Shown: positions 1 through 10,724, counted from the first letter of the stretch. The stretch: 64,000 nucleotides of DNA from Zygaena filipendulae (GCA_907165275.2 OU015653.1:3626001-3690000); one strand, 5' to 3'. Translations and numbers: made by a program. Notes: generated by a model from the sequence alone, not told the origin.

Positions 1-200
1 CGACGGCCTGCGCCACCCCTAACGTGGCCAGACGGGCAGCCTCACCGTAGTCTTTTCCCCGGGCCACCACTAGCGTGTCATCTGCATAGCAGACGACGTC
101 AAGGCCCGGGGGAGGGCGCCCCGCAGCACCCAGTCGTATCCGATGTTCCACAGGAGTGGTCCGAGCACCGACCCCTGCGGAACACCGCACACCATTTCCT
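1..200 (-). pseudogene. Reverse transcriptase fragment (motifs B' and C), cut by window edge
   Basis: The reverse complement reads in one open frame through CGVPQGSVLGPLLWNIGYDW and then VVCYADDTLVVARGKDYGEA. These are the RT motif with the VPQGS turn and the catalytic YADD (motif C) of non-LTR retrotransposons. The frame runs off the left edge of the window. The palm motif A that should precede it by some 60 residues is found instead near 980-1010, on the far side of an unrelated ORF1 piece. About 40 residues that normally link motif A to VPQGS are not recognisable. The right limit, roughly 190-240, is uncertain because the join to the ORF1-like sequence is diverged. Confidence 0.85.
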
Positions 201-958
201 CCAACGTCGCCTCAGCTCTCGCATCAGCGAGTCCAATAAGCCCGAGGACAGGGAGCCATCTGAGGCTGGTCCGGATCGTTCCGTTCTGCCCTTTGCTACT
301 TCAGCACGGAGATTCTGAATGTCTTAGCGGAGCTGAGTCAGCTCCGCCTTGAGGGAGGCGTTTTCGGCCGCCAACCTCCTGTTTCGTCGGTCGCGGTGCG
401 GCCAGCAAGGATCTGGCTAGCGTCCTTGATGGTCACAGCCGCGGCCTGCATCTGGCCCTTAATCGAGCCTTTCATGTTACCGCACTTAACGGCGCATAAT
501 TTTAGGTGCTCAGCCAGTTTGCCGACCAGCTCCTGCAGATGGGTGGCAGTGCTATCACTAGGCACACCTGCACCAGTTTTTTTAATTATGCCCGTCATGT
601 CGGCCGACATTGAGCACAACTGTTCACTAAGGGCCTCTTCATCGTCGGTGCCGGCCGGCGATTTGAAGAAGTCCTTCCGTGTGGGGGCTCCGCGGCTCGA
701 AGAGCGGGTCCCCTTGCGTCCCGTTGTGCTCGGCCCCTTAGGAATGCGGGTCGAGTATGGGGGAGGCATGTCTGCATCCATGTCGGATCCCAGGTCGGAG
801 GCTTCCGACTCGGAACCGACTATGGAATTCTTCCGCTTCCGGGACGAAGCGGAAGGAGACCTTGATCTGTCCCTATAAGCTGCTGGGCTGAAGGCCCTTG
901 TCAGTTCACTCAGGGACTGGCTGCGAGCGCTGCCGAAGCTGACATTGGAGCCAGCAGA
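200..958 (-). pseudogene. Second ORF1 5'-part of a related LINE, embedded in the RT domain
   Basis: On the minus strand this reads as a diverged relative of the ORF1 start at 4897-4100. Matching stretches are RDRSRSPS, then a basic run R-K-R-K, GSDMD, S-R-G-x-P-x-K-x-D-F-x-K, NMKG, IKDASxILAxRTATDET, AENASLxAELxQLR and RAE. The homology starts near 940-900, directly after the RT residues LPWGC, and fades near 250-200. It carries its own damage: a frameshift just after TATDET (about 385) and a stop after the AELTQLR stretch. It therefore comes from a different copy or subfamily, not a simple local duplication of the neighbouring ORF1. It could have arrived by insertion, template switching during reverse transcription, or recombination between copies; the sequence does not decide. 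Confidence 0.75.
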
Positions 959-960
959 CC

Positions 961-2721
961 AATGCAGCCCCAGGGCAGAGAATTAAAGGCGTTGGCGATG
1001 TCGAGAGACACCGCCAGAGCCACTCCGCCCCGGGTAGTCGCCTGGTCCGAGAGGGCCCTTACGCGTTGGATCGCGTCGATCGTTGATCGGCCCTCCCGGA
1101 AACCGAACTGGCTGTCTGCCAGGTCGGGCCCTATCTCCCGCAGGTGCTCGATGAGGCGATGAGCGATGACCCGCTCGAATAACTTTGCCACCTCATAGAG
1201 CAACACAATGGGGCGGTAAGCGGAGGGAGAGTCCGCGGGGCGCCCCTCCTTTAGCAGTACGAGGCTGCCCGTCTTCCACTGACGGGGAAACCGTCCCGAC
1301 TCAAGACAGGCGCTAAAGAGCCTGCCCAGTCGGTCCCCCAGGGCGTTTGAGGCCAAGACCCACGCGCGGCCAGGAATTCCGTCGGGGCCCGGGGCGGTGT
1401 TTTTGCCCCGGAGACGGAGGATGGCCGCGTTGAGTTCTGCCGGCGAGACTGCCGGCACCCCGTTGTCGGGGTCCCCCTCCGGGTTATCCAGGGGGGGGGG
1501 CATTGCCGGAGGAGAGTGGTCGTGCACACTGGGAAACAGTGTGGACACCACCCTCTCCAGGAGTTGGGGCTGGAGACTCTGCGTTATAGGGGGCGCAGCG
1601 GGGCGGAGCTTTTGACGCACCGCCTTGTAGGGGCGCCCCCATGGATCGCTGTTTAGAGTCTCCAAGAACTCTCTTCTCGCGCGGGTCTTGGCCTCGCTGA
1701 TGGCGATCCGCAGGGCCTTTTTCCTATCTTTGTAGGCCCTGTACAGATCGGCTTCCACCGTCGCGTCGCGGAGCCGCCGTCTGCGGCTCCTGGTGTACTG
1801 GCGTCGTGCCACCACGCATCTAGAGCGCAGGGCAGCGATCTCTGGCGACCACCAGTACACCCGACGCGCGGGAGGTCGAGGCCTGGCCCGGGGCATGGCC
1901 GCGTCACAGACGTCGGTCAATGCCTCCCGGAACCAGGCTGCCTCGTCATCGACCTCCACCGGCTCAGCTGAATGTTCAAGCCAAGCCTTGACGATGGAAG
2001 CCTCCATCAGCATGTCTGTGTTCAGACTTTTTAACGCCCATCTGGGGGAGGACGAGGTGTGTCTCGCGGGGCGGCGTGAGTCCGGGGTGCCGGTGGGGGC
2101 GGAGAGGTCGAACCTTATGTATAAATGATCCGACAGGGTCTCCACCCCCTCCAGAACTCTCCGATCCCGGACTCTGTGCCCGACAGCAGGGGAAGTGAAC
2201 GTTACGTCCACAATGGACCCCCCCCGCTGGCGGACACACGTGTTGATCGAGCCCCGGTTAGCAATACCGAGGCCGACGATCGCCGCCCACTCCTCCAACG
2301 TCGCGCCGAAGGCGTTCGTCCTGGGACATCCCCACGCCACGGATTTGGCGTTGAGATCCCCCAGGAGGATCACAGGACGGGACAGGGAGCCTATAAAGGT
2401 GCCCACCCCGTCCAGGAATGCCTCGAACTCGGCGCGAGTTTTGTTGGGGGAGAAATACACCCCGATCACGACGGTTTCCCCTGTGTCAGCCGCGACGTAT
2501 CCGTCGCCCCTATGTACGAGGCTAAGGCGTACGTCGCTGGCTGTTCCTCCAATAATGGCTACCGAGCCCCCGAGGTCCCCAACCCAGTTGTCTCTGGTAG
2601 GGACGTAGTAGGGCTCGGCAGCCACGGTCACATCTATTGCCCATTGCGCCGCGCTCTGGATCAGTAAGTCCTGAGCCGCGGCGCAGTGGTTTATGTTCGC
2701 CTGGAGGAAGCGATGGGCCAT
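961..2721 (-). pseudogene. LINE ORF2: APE-type endonuclease plus N-terminal half of reverse transcriptase
   Basis: One uninterrupted frame of about 590 codons. I take the ATG at 2721-2719; an in-frame GTG at 2730 overlaps the ORF1 stop. Residues 1-210 form the APE-like endonuclease that would nick the target: QANINH near the start, AAEPYYVP (catalytic Glu), LLGDLNAKSVAWG around residue 120-130 (Asp and Asn), SIVDVTF, and LSDHLYIRF around 197-205 (Asp-His). A basic linker with VYWWSPEIAALRSR follows. RT motifs begin near residue 440 with KNTAPGPDGIPGRAW, then W-K-x-G-x-L-V-L-L-K, AYRPIVLLYEVAKLFERVIA, SQFGFREGRST and AVSLDIANAFNSLPW (motif A Asp). After LPWGC the frame enters ORF1-like sequence and stops near 910. 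Normal ORF2 proteins of this group are over 1,000 residues, so this one is truncated by rearrangement, although its retained part has no internal stop. Confidence 0.9.
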
Positions 2722-2726
2722 TTTAA

Positions 2727-4897
2727 TCACTGAACCATCGCTTCCACCGGGTCAGCGCTCAGCTGAGCGCCGGCAGCCGGGGTCCGACCGGCTGCCTTAG
2801 GCGCTTTTTTGGGTCTGGGGGGCTTGCATGAAGCAGCCCCCACACGGTGCCCCGCCGGTTTACCAGCCTCGGTGCATAAGACGCACCGAGGCTCGGCGGA
2901 GCACGTAGCCGCGATGTGGCCGGGTTGGCCGCAGCGGAAACAGAGTCCACTGCGGTCGACCCCCGCGCTGCACGCTCTGCCCGCATGCCCTTTTTGTAAG
3001 CAGCGGAAGCAGCGCAGGAGCCTCGGCTGCAGGAGTAGAACCCGCGCCGAAACCCAGCCCACAAGAAGGCGTCCTGCTTCGGACACCTTCTTAACGACCT
3101 CCACGGGGGCCTTCACCCACGTAGAGCCCATCCCGGACGCCATTTTGCGGATCTGTCCGCACCGGATGGACTCCACGAGGCACCGCTTGGGCGACCGCGG
3201 CGGCCACTTCGTCGCTTGCCATGGAGTCGTCCAGGCCCGTGATGCGCTTCTCCGCACATTTCGTGGGCCTGGATACCTTCACGTCCTCCGGAGGGAGGAC
3301 CTTTTTAAGCTCCGCGGCAAGAGAGTCGGCCATATTGCCGCTGGTCGCCCCGCCCACTTCGAGCACACGGGCCCCCGTGGCGGCTTGCCTGATCTTAAGG
3401 GAGGTAATGCCGAGGCTGCCAACATTTATATTTGCTCTAGCCTCGGTCAGTACCTCCCTGTAGCTGCGTCCCCGCTGCTCGGCTTCTGGCAGTAGTGTGA
3501 GCACTACTGCAGCCGAGCGCGGGGTACGCAGCTTATTCTTGTTCTTCTTGGGGGCAGCCCCCGCCTTTGGCGCAGCTTTGGGCCCTTTAGACGGGGCTTT
3601 AGCCTGCGCCACTTTTGGGCTTGAGCTGCGCCGCGGGGGGTGCCTTCCCTCCCTTTTTCTTATTGCCGCCCCTCTTCACAACCTCGCTGAACGTGGTCGG
3701 CGGGTTGGAGGTAGAGGGGCGGGGGTCCGGTCGCGGAGCGCCGGCACTGGCAGCAGCCGAGGCGGCGGCCGCTTCCCGGGCTGCCATTGAGGGCTTTTTG
3801 GCCCGTTTACTGCTTGCCTTAGGAGGCGGGAGAGCTGGTGCGGGTGCAGCAGTAGCCGGTGCCGCAGATGTCTTGGCCGGTAGGTCGGCTGGAGCCGCTC
3901 GTCTCTCGTGCTCAAGCGACGGACGAGGACGATCGGGAGCAAGCCTCCCCTCTATCGCCTCAAAGATCATTGGCCTCAGTTCCCGCATTATCGAGGCCAA
4001 TAGGTCTGAAGCGAGAGGGGCGTCTGGCGCTGCCCCGGAACGCTCAGTCCTCGCCTTCGCCGCCTCAGCACGGAGGTAATCGGCATCCTTGCGGAGCTGC
4101 GCCAGCTCCGCACGGAGGGAGGCATTCTCGGCCGTCAACGTCCTGGTCTCATCAGTGGCGGTGCGGCTGGCAAGGATGCCACTAGCATCCTTGATCGCCA
4201 CTACCGCTCTTTGAAGGGAGCCCTATATATTGCCCTTCACGTTGTTGCACTTCCCGATGAGGTTGGTCATAGCGTGAGACTGCTCGGTCACCAAAGACCT
4301 TAATTGGGCAGCAGTCTCTTCGTTGGCTACGGCTGTAGCGTCAACGGTGGCCCTCAGGGTGGCCGTTACTCCATCCAGTTGTTCCGTGAAGTCCTCCGCA
4401 CTGACTTCAGCCGACGGTTTTATGAAGTCCTCTTTTTTGGGGACTCCGCGGCTTCCTTGGCGGAGGCTCTTCCTTCCTCTTTTGCTCGGCCCCATGGCAG
4501 AGGCCACGGAGGTCGAGCCAGAGGGCGTCACGTCCATGTCTGAACCAGGCCCGTTGTCGGAAAGTTCCGACGTGGACTCGGCTGCAGAGCTCCTCCTTTT
4601 ACGCGTGACGGCGAAGAAACGGGACGTCACGGATGGAGACCTTGACCGGTCCGCTGTCGAGCTGAAGGCAAATGACTCGCTACCCACCATATCCCTAATC
4701 CCATGCGAGTCACTGCCGTCAGTCAGCAGCGGTTTCTCCGCCCTATCCAAAACTGGAGAGGCGGATTCACTAGGGGCAAAGCTGTGAAAGCTGTCGCACG
4801 GACTGGCTGACCGCGTTCGCACCTTTGACCCCTCATCACTAACAACTAAATTTAACTTAACATTACTTACAACTAAAGGGTTTTTTTCAGAATCCAT
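2727..4897 (-). pseudogene. LINE ORF1 (nucleic-acid-binding, three zinc knuckles), broken
   Basis: ORF1 proteins of this LINE group bind the element RNA and target it. The start is taken as ATG 4897 (MDSEKNPLVVSNVK). The N-terminal part is Ser/Arg-rich; a Leu/Glu/Ala-rich stretch near IKDASGILASRTATDET and the AENASLRAELAQLRKD that follows looks like a coiled coil; then comes a Pro/Ala/Lys-rich linker. The C-terminal end has CFRCLQKGHAGRAC and CFRCGQPGHIAATC (both Cx2Cx4Hx4C) and a looser third knuckle, CVLC-x8-H-x6-C. The damage is an in-frame TAG at 4225-4223 where the related copy has Lys (frame otherwise continues), a frameshift near 3612-3599, and another near 3160-3130. The stop TGA (2729-2727) overlaps the GTG codon of ORF2, and the likely ORF2 ATG lies 6 bases further, so translational coupling was probably the ancestral arrangement. 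Confidence 0.88.
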
Positions 4898-5294
4898 TTT
4901 GTTCCCACGAGTATGGGGGAAGTATGCGGTCCGCCCGAGCAGTGCCCCCTGTGCCCGGGTAAGCCTAGGGCTTAACGCCCTCAGGGGGGTGGCTGGTACC
5001 CTTTGGGCGAGCGCGCTAGTGACTGATCCTCCCGTCAGCCATGCATCCCCTCGCGGCGCGCTATCGCTTGGGATTTGGGGTAATTTTTATAGAGGTTTTC
5101 TTCCTCGCGATCCGGGCGGCAAAGCCAAGATCCTCGGTCCCACCTGGGGTCGCGAAACATGACCACGCCTCAGAATGGGATTACGATATGCTATGGGGTC
5201 CGCTTAGCTTCACGGCTGGGAAAGATGCATCCAGCCGCTACTGAGCCCCCTCGCCACGACAAGGTGCGGACCCGGTTGAGGGGGACGGATATTC
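4898..5294 (-). other. GC-rich 5' leader of the LINE
   Basis: Non-coding, GC-rich sequence between the ORF1 ATG and the abrupt return to AT-rich DNA at about 5300. It is the expected place of the 5' UTR and internal promoter of the element. I see no ORF with family resemblance here. The upstream limit is set by the composition change and the TTAGG-like tract next to it. Confidence 0.6.
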
Positions 5295-5311
5295 CATCTA
5301 ACCTAACCTAA
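5295..5311 (-). repeat. Short TTAGG-like (telomere-type) tract at the LINE 5' end
   Basis: The plus strand reads TCTAACCTAACCTAAG, so the minus strand has a little more than two TTAGG units immediately upstream of the element leader. TTAGG is the insect telomere repeat and the known insertion target of TRAS and SART elements. Two units can also arise by chance, and AACCTAACCT is a common short string in insect genomes. Confidence 0.5.
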
Positions 5312-6115
5312 GTTTAGCCGGCTAATCTTAAGTTTATGTTCACACCCACGTTTAGCCGTAACATATACAAACAAACCGCTATGGCAGTTTTAACTCATCA
5401 TCCGAATCAAAACTCATTTTTCAAAAGGGAAATTATTGATACGAAAGCACCGACCGCTAGTGTCGCTGTGTATACGAATTGGCATGGCGAGTTGGCGCGC
5501 CCGTGAGTGTGGTAAAATTCTTACAACGCTCCAAATGGCGCGGCGTGCTCGTGAATGGGGGGCTTTAAATCACACAGGTTTGGGTGCAATGACAAGAATA
5601 TTCAGCTGTACCTACCGATCAGAATAATATGCACGTAACAATTTAATTGAAAATGCATTTAAAAAAAAATGTACTGCCTACTTTGGTTTAAAATATAGAG
5701 TATATCTACTAACCATTTACTTATCGATTAAAAATTGTTAAGCTTTGAACTGTGATACTGATAATAGAAACGCGAGAATTGAAATTATTCCTTGTAATTT
5801 CACACAAACTTACCACTAAAATTAAATATGGGTAGGTGAGTATATCTTATTTTAAATTTAAACGCACAACAATATGAGTAAAGCGAATTTTACTCGTATT
5901 TTGTGCTCTCTGCGACTGCAAAATGCTATACATGTAATATTAATGATTTAGTTTTAAGTTGTTACTTGTAAATCTTATTTAATAAATATTAATTAAGATT
6001 CATGTGTAAATTATTTGAATTAAAAACCCAGTAGGTAGGTACTTAGTAGTGTTCAAAGCCATGTGACTATATGCAATATGACTCCAAAGGAGTCACGTTT
6101 GTGCCGAACCTATAG
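5312..6115. other. No gene seen; AT-rich single-copy-looking DNA
   Basis: Only short frames without family resemblance. A somewhat GC-richer patch lies at 5450-5600. No tandem array and no terminal inverted repeat that I can see. Confidence 0.5.
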
Positions 6116-6119
6116 ATAC

Positions 6120-6540
6120 GTCAATGACTCTGGGTCATAATAGTACATTGTTATCCTAGGGATGAAAGCAACTTATTTAGTCCCGAGACGGGGTTTGGTG
6201 CCCGAGCGTAGTGAGGGCGCCAACAGTTCGAGAGACTAAATAAGTCTTTCTCCCGAGGATAACACTGTGCTTTTCATTACGAATGCAAGGAAAGTCAAAA
6301 TAAAAATAGGAATTAGCTAAAGAAAAAAATGAGTGAGTTTTATTTTACATAAATCAACCATTAGGTGTGCTACTGGCCAGTAAGTATGCATCCTATGATA
6401 TAAAAAAAAACTTGAGTTTCTGCAGTATCCAGCTGTCAGCTGAAAGCGATTCTCCCCAGGGCTGAAAAGTGTTACTTTCAACCCGCTTCTCAGGCAACTT
6501 CAGACCTACTTTCCGAATATGAGTAATGAAAAGTTTTTTT
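6120..6540 (+). repeat. Dispersed repeat family A, copy 1, with palindromic head
   Basis: GTTATCCTAGGGATGAAAG near 6150 is mirrored by CCCGAGGATAACACTGT near 6250, and ACTTATTTAGTC by GACTAAATAAGT, making an imperfect stem of about 40 bp. It is followed by AATAGGAATTAGCTAAAG and, near 6450-6530, GCTTCTCAGGCAACTTCAGA. The same parts recur in reverse orientation at 19285-19565 and 21475-21650, so this is one mobile family. No protein is encoded. Confidence 0.7.
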
Positions 6541-6544
6541 TAAG

Positions 6545-7584
6545 ACGTAATAGTTTTTCGTTTCCTGTTACCGCAACTGTATTATTACCTATTCCACACA
6601 CAGTCGACATTGAGAACAGCCTATTTATTCATTATATTGATGAATGTTCATCAGTGTTCACTGATTTTCATTGTTTTGATAATTATTAAACCGAGTTTAT
6701 ATTCTTTCCATAGAGAAAATAATAGATAGTAAATAGTCCTTTCTATTGGTCGGTGTTAGTAATAGAGCACGAAACAATTTCTAGTTTTATTCCAGCCTCG
6801 TACCTACTTACGTGGGTCCGGAGCACGTACACAGCCGCCTGCTGGGTCTGTCTGCGATATTGAGACAAACGAACCAGCCGGTCGTAGGTATCTATTTTCT
6901 ATATCCTTAGAGCTGATGCTTAGAGGTTCAATACCTATGTAATCTTATTATCACCGTGTAGGTAATATATCTTCCAGTCCACGTTTTATGGGCCTGTTTT
7001 ACTCACCTACCCAACTAGCTGTTGCCTGCGGCTCCGTTTACCTACAAGGTAGAGGTAGTTTCAAGTTGTCCTCTTTCCTGCAATCGATTACTATGAAAAA
7101 TGGCTATGTTTTAAGAAAGAATAGGTAAATATAAGGAAGGCAACGGTAAAAATAACATTTAATTTCAAAACAAGTACAAAATAACAAGCCATTCTCTCTT
7201 CAGTCAACAATTAAACAGTTCACCATACAATTAAGGCGTAGGTACCTACCTAATGTTATTTTTAATCAACTCCTGTTTTCCAATTAATTACATTTGATAG
7301 GTAGGTACCTACTATCTACTCGTACATATGAACCTCTTAAAATATTATTTTATATACCTACGTATCCATCCATCACTTTATAGCTCTACAAACGAGGGTT
7401 GATGTTTAGCCGTACCTACTACCTAAGTGTAAAATGTTTGCAAGTTATTAGAGGAGAGAGTTCTATTTTTATTTCTTGCTTTGAAAAAATCGATAAAATT
7501 AATTATCTACGTAGACACAACACTAAATAAATGAAAACGTACCTACATACTACATAATATTATATAACGTAGGTAAACGAATAA
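6545..7584. other. No gene seen; AT-rich, with GTAGGTACCTAC palindromes
   Basis: Scattered lepidopteran-style GTAGGTACCTA runs (for example 7238-7255 and 7300-7312). A short repeat head, AACTAGCTGTTGCCTGCGG, lies at 7013-7031 and is probably a Lep1-type fragment. Nothing coding. Confidence 0.5.
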
Positions 7585-7850
7585 ACTGAAAACTAGAAAG
7601 TAGTTTGCACAGAATCGATTTCCGAATCGATCGCACCATGTTTTAATATTTTTTTTTTCATGCCCCTGCATTGATTTGGTATATCAATGTGCCCCTGCCT
7701 AAATAGGTATAATATTTGGCGCGTAGGTACCTACGCCGTCCGTAGCAAGAAAATCAAATCGGTCATTGACACGTAGGTACGGGCGTAGCGCTTGTTTCAT
7801 AGATAGTTCACCTCCAAACTAATGTTGAATATGACTTAAACTTATTATTT
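7585..7850 (+). repeat. Dispersed repeat family B, copy 1
   Basis: It shares ordered blocks with 26563-26815 in the same orientation: ACTGAAAACTAGAAAGTAGT, TTCCGAATCGAT, GCACCATGTTTT, a T-run, GGCGCGTA, CCGTAGCAA, GGTCATTGA-type, GGCGTAGCGCTTG and CACCTCCAAACTAATGTTGA. Ends and class are not clear; there are no obvious inverted ends. Confidence 0.65.
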
Positions 7851-8144
7851 GACAATTAATGCACACAAAGGACAACATAAAAAGGGAAGAAAGTATAAAA
7901 TTAATCATGCACAAACTATACAAGGGTCATGCTTATTCCATGTGGAATTTCTTCTAGCAGACCCGCAACAGGAAAAGAGATAAGAATAGGCTGGTGTGCT
8001 TCCCGAGTTGAGTAACCGACTGGGATCAAAACAAAAATCAACTTTGTATTACATAACCTAGCGCATAGAGAAAAAAATATTTACTTATACCTATAATATA
8101 TTAACTTAATAATAACGCTTTCAGTTCACTGTTTAACCCACTCA

Positions 8145-8287
8145 AAGCTGAGGGGTCGGGCCGGCCGCGAGGCGGAGGGTTCGTTTTGGTCCGGGCGGAA
8201 ATGAAAAATAAACATGTCCGGACGTCGTCGCATCATGGCGCCTCGCCGGCCGCGGGAAATGGCGGGCCGTCGCGACTGGCCCAGTAG
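8145..8287 (+). other. CpG-rich island with a 25-codon Arg-rich frame
   Basis: An isolated, very GC/CpG-rich stretch in AT-rich surroundings, containing near-inverted GGCCGGCCGCGAGGCG and CGCCTCGCCGGCCGCGG. The ATG at 8214 opens 25 codons (starts MSGRRRIMAPRRPREM) to TAG 8289-8291, and an AG|GTAGGT donor-like site lies at 8287/8288. It could be a promoter/first exon or a decayed GC-rich repeat. There is no family resemblance. Confidence 0.3.
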
Positions 8288-8340
8288 GTAGGTAGTACTT
8301 GTAAAATCTAAGACTTGTCAAGGTGACTCGTTTTATTCGC

Positions 8341-8550
8341 TACTAGCTGTGCCCCGCGGTTTCACCCGCACGAAAGGTTTTTATACAACAACTATTTTCG
8401 CGACATCCGATTTCAATGAAACAAAGCCTAGATATATGTAGCTCCAGCCTATCTAAGCTTAATCGACCTGTGAAAACCGCATGACAATCCGTTCAGTAGA
8501 TTCAGATATTATCGCGAACAGACAGACAGACAGACAGACAGAAAAGATTA
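8341..8550 (-). mobile_element. Lep1/Helitron-like repeat
   Basis: It begins on the plus strand with ACTAGCTGTGCCCCGCGGTT, the reverse complement of the family's ...CCGCGGGGCACAGCTAGT 3' end (CTAG-T, Helitron-like). Strand is given so that CTAG is the 3' end. It carries a (CAGA)n microsatellite at 8519-8541 near its other end. The longer inner part, with CAATGAAACAAAGCCTAGAT, is shared with 44915-45073. Confidence 0.65.
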
Positions 8551-8797
8551 AAAAAAACCCTTTGTTTTGTGGTTGGTTACTCTTCGTTTATCGTCCCCTG
8601 TCAGTTTTTGTTAAAATAGTTCAATGTACAGAATCGCGAATTCTACTATTTTCTTATAGTATAGATTTGATTTAAAATGATCTTTGAATAGAATAAGATA
8701 GGTATTATACTTAACTAGTTACTCCAGATTGATAAAAGGCACGAACTAGGTAGGTACCTACTTACTTTCAGTTGCGTTTATTTGTTTATCTTCTTCT

Positions 8798-8950
8798 TCT
8801 TCTTTATAAATGAAAATGAATGATAATTGTATGTCTGTCCACTATGCGTTTCGAAACCATTGGTCTGATTGTGATAAAACTTTGGCCGGTTGTTCTGCCT
8901 GCGTCCGTAAAGGTTCCTGAACCCAAAACTCACGCGGGTGAAACCGCGGG
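8798..8950 (+). mobile_element. Lep1/Helitron-like repeat, second subfamily
   Basis: Shared almost throughout with 26228-26389: TGTATGTCTGTCC, ATGCGTTTC, TTGTTCTGCCTGCGTCCG, CAAAACTCACGCGGGTGAAA and CCGCGGG. The final CACAGCTAGT is lost here. Confidence 0.65.
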
Positions 8951-9059
8951 TCTATAGAGTTTTCCAATCATATATTTATGTGCAGAGTCAAAACTGCCAT
9001 AGGAAAGCTAAATGCGGAATCGCGAGGTTCATGTTACGATGTAGATATAAAAGTGGTTT

Positions 9060-9145
9060 CCTGTAGCGACGACTCGGTGAAGGTCGCGGGACGGCATTGG
9101 ATGCGGGAAGCGCAGGAGTGGTCGATGTCGATTTTTGGGGAAGAC
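9060..9145 (+). pseudogene. LINE ORF2 C-terminal tail fragment (RTE/endonuclease-RT type)
   Basis: A plus-strand frame reads CSDDSVKVAGRHWMREAQEW. This resembles the V-A-G-x-x-W-M-R-x-A-Q-(D/E)-R-x-x-W stretch near the C-terminus of many insect endonuclease-reverse transcriptases. The frame closes at 9205 with no other recognisable domain. It is a short dead fragment; the match is from memory of the family consensus. Confidence 0.5.
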
Positions 9146-9205
9146 CTATTTCCAGGATTTTTTTCGGCTGATGGTAAAATGCCACAAGAAGCCGATTTGA
9201 ATTAA

Positions 9206-10724
9206 AAATTTTGTTGTCAGGAAATAGTATTTACCCTCTTATATGTATTTTTTTATCGAGTATAGCGTCATTTTGGTGGTCACAGGCGCCTTAAATAGTT
9301 AGGTAGGTATGTGTAGATGGATGTTCAAAGGTTGCAAGGAAAATCGAAATATAACGCGGGTACGGCTAGCTAGTTTAGGTCCTATTGTTATTGTTAATTT
9401 TAGTTTAAGAAGTCTCCATAGGTACTTTGTTCTGTGGTCCCTATACTCTCAATATCATAAGTAAGCAGCTTCATCTAATCCGCTCCTTACGGGGATCCTA
9501 ACTCCACGTCGTCGTCGAGAGCCGAAAATTAATGTATAACACGGGAACAGAATGAGCCATTACCCGTCCGCTTAGCTTTACCTACATCGACCCACTCTTG
9601 TGTCGTTGATGAACACACTGCTTTTAGCTGATGATTTATGGCTTAATTTAGGACTTTAATCTAGCTGGTGTCAGATTGTTTGCTGCAATTCTTTTTTTAA
9701 CAACTTTTTTTACGTAAGGTTCCAATTTTAAAATTTCAAATTAGGTAAGTACTAGGTATGCAATTGTGATTCAAATCTCACGTAGATTTGGACCGATAGG
9801 CGGTATTAATAAACATTACTCAACGAGGCATAAAACGTAGTGATTATAATATGATCTTTGGAAGCACCCTTCCTATATTAGTCCAGTCATTAGCCAAAAC
9901 TCAAGTTGAAGTACCTCCACTTGGCAGCGTTTATACGTCAAAACCATGGTCCATGGTCAAAACTATTGATTTAAAAAAAAAATTGCTGTTATAAAACTGT
10001 ACGAAATTTACTCTAGTTTAATTTTGTGTATAAATATTTTTTCTGTCAATGAGCCGAGGAAAGAGGGTTATACGCTATTGGGCGCCATTTGTCCAATATG
10101 GCGGCGCGAGCGGCACAGATAAGAGGTGGCAAAGTTGAAATTCGGAAAGAGCACATCGAAATCTATAAAATTAAATACTCATTTTATAAACTCCCGAAAA
10201 TCTTTCCAGGTAAAACTACCAAACGACTGGACCATATTGTTTGTTTCACTTGTGCGCTAACACTGAAGACAAATTATATCGGGGAACTCACGTCACAGTA
10301 CTATTATAGGTACCGCAATTCATGGCTATAGGTAAGTACCTGTTACGAGAAAAATGCCGCAACAATTGATGCAATTTCTTTGATATAGGCTTGGCGACCG
10401 TAAACCGGGCAATTACCTACTTAAATGCCTAGAGAATTGCCTGATGTGATACTGTTATTTTTTATTTAAAGTAAGAAGTAGGTTAGTATATAATATGTCG
10501 TCGGGAATAATAGGCATAATTTGTGTGATTAAAAATGGTCAGCATTTTGTATAATGCCAGGAAAGAAAACGCGTTGTGTGTTGGTGTTCGAAAATCGGTA
10601 TTCAATAATTACCTTTGAAAAAAAAAATGAAATAAACACAATCTTAACCCGTCGCGTCGGTGTGCTAGTAAATAACATATCGGTGACATTTTCGGTACCG
10701 TTTAAAAAAGAACAAACTATATAC
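9206..10724. other. No gene seen
   Basis: AT-rich, with short (TAGG) runs. The small frame at 10089-10331 (starts MSNMAARAAQIRGGKVEIRK) has no family resemblance that I recognise. Confidence 0.45.

Larger units (their letters stand above)
1..5310 (-). mobile_element. R1-clade-like non-LTR retrotransposon, chimeric and 3'-incomplete
   Basis: This GC-rich block stands out sharply from the AT-rich DNA that follows. On the minus strand it has, in order, a leader (5294-4898), ORF1 with zinc knuckles (4897-2727), ORF2 with APE endonuclease and reverse transcriptase (2721-961), a foreign ORF1 piece (about 958-200) and more reverse transcriptase (200-1). Two overlapping ORFs, three CCHC-type knuckles in ORF1 and an N-terminal APE-like endonuclease are what is known of the R1/TRAS/SART group of insect LINEs. 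The 3' UTR and poly(A) lie outside the window. ORF1 is broken and the RT is interrupted, so I infer a dead copy. The clade call rests on remembered motif style, not on a tree. Confidence 0.85.

Noticed and set aside
396..4787. Plus-strand frames of 100-230 codons across the LINE
   Set aside because: Antisense shadows of GC-rich ORF1 and ORF2; the minus strand carries the recognisable domains.
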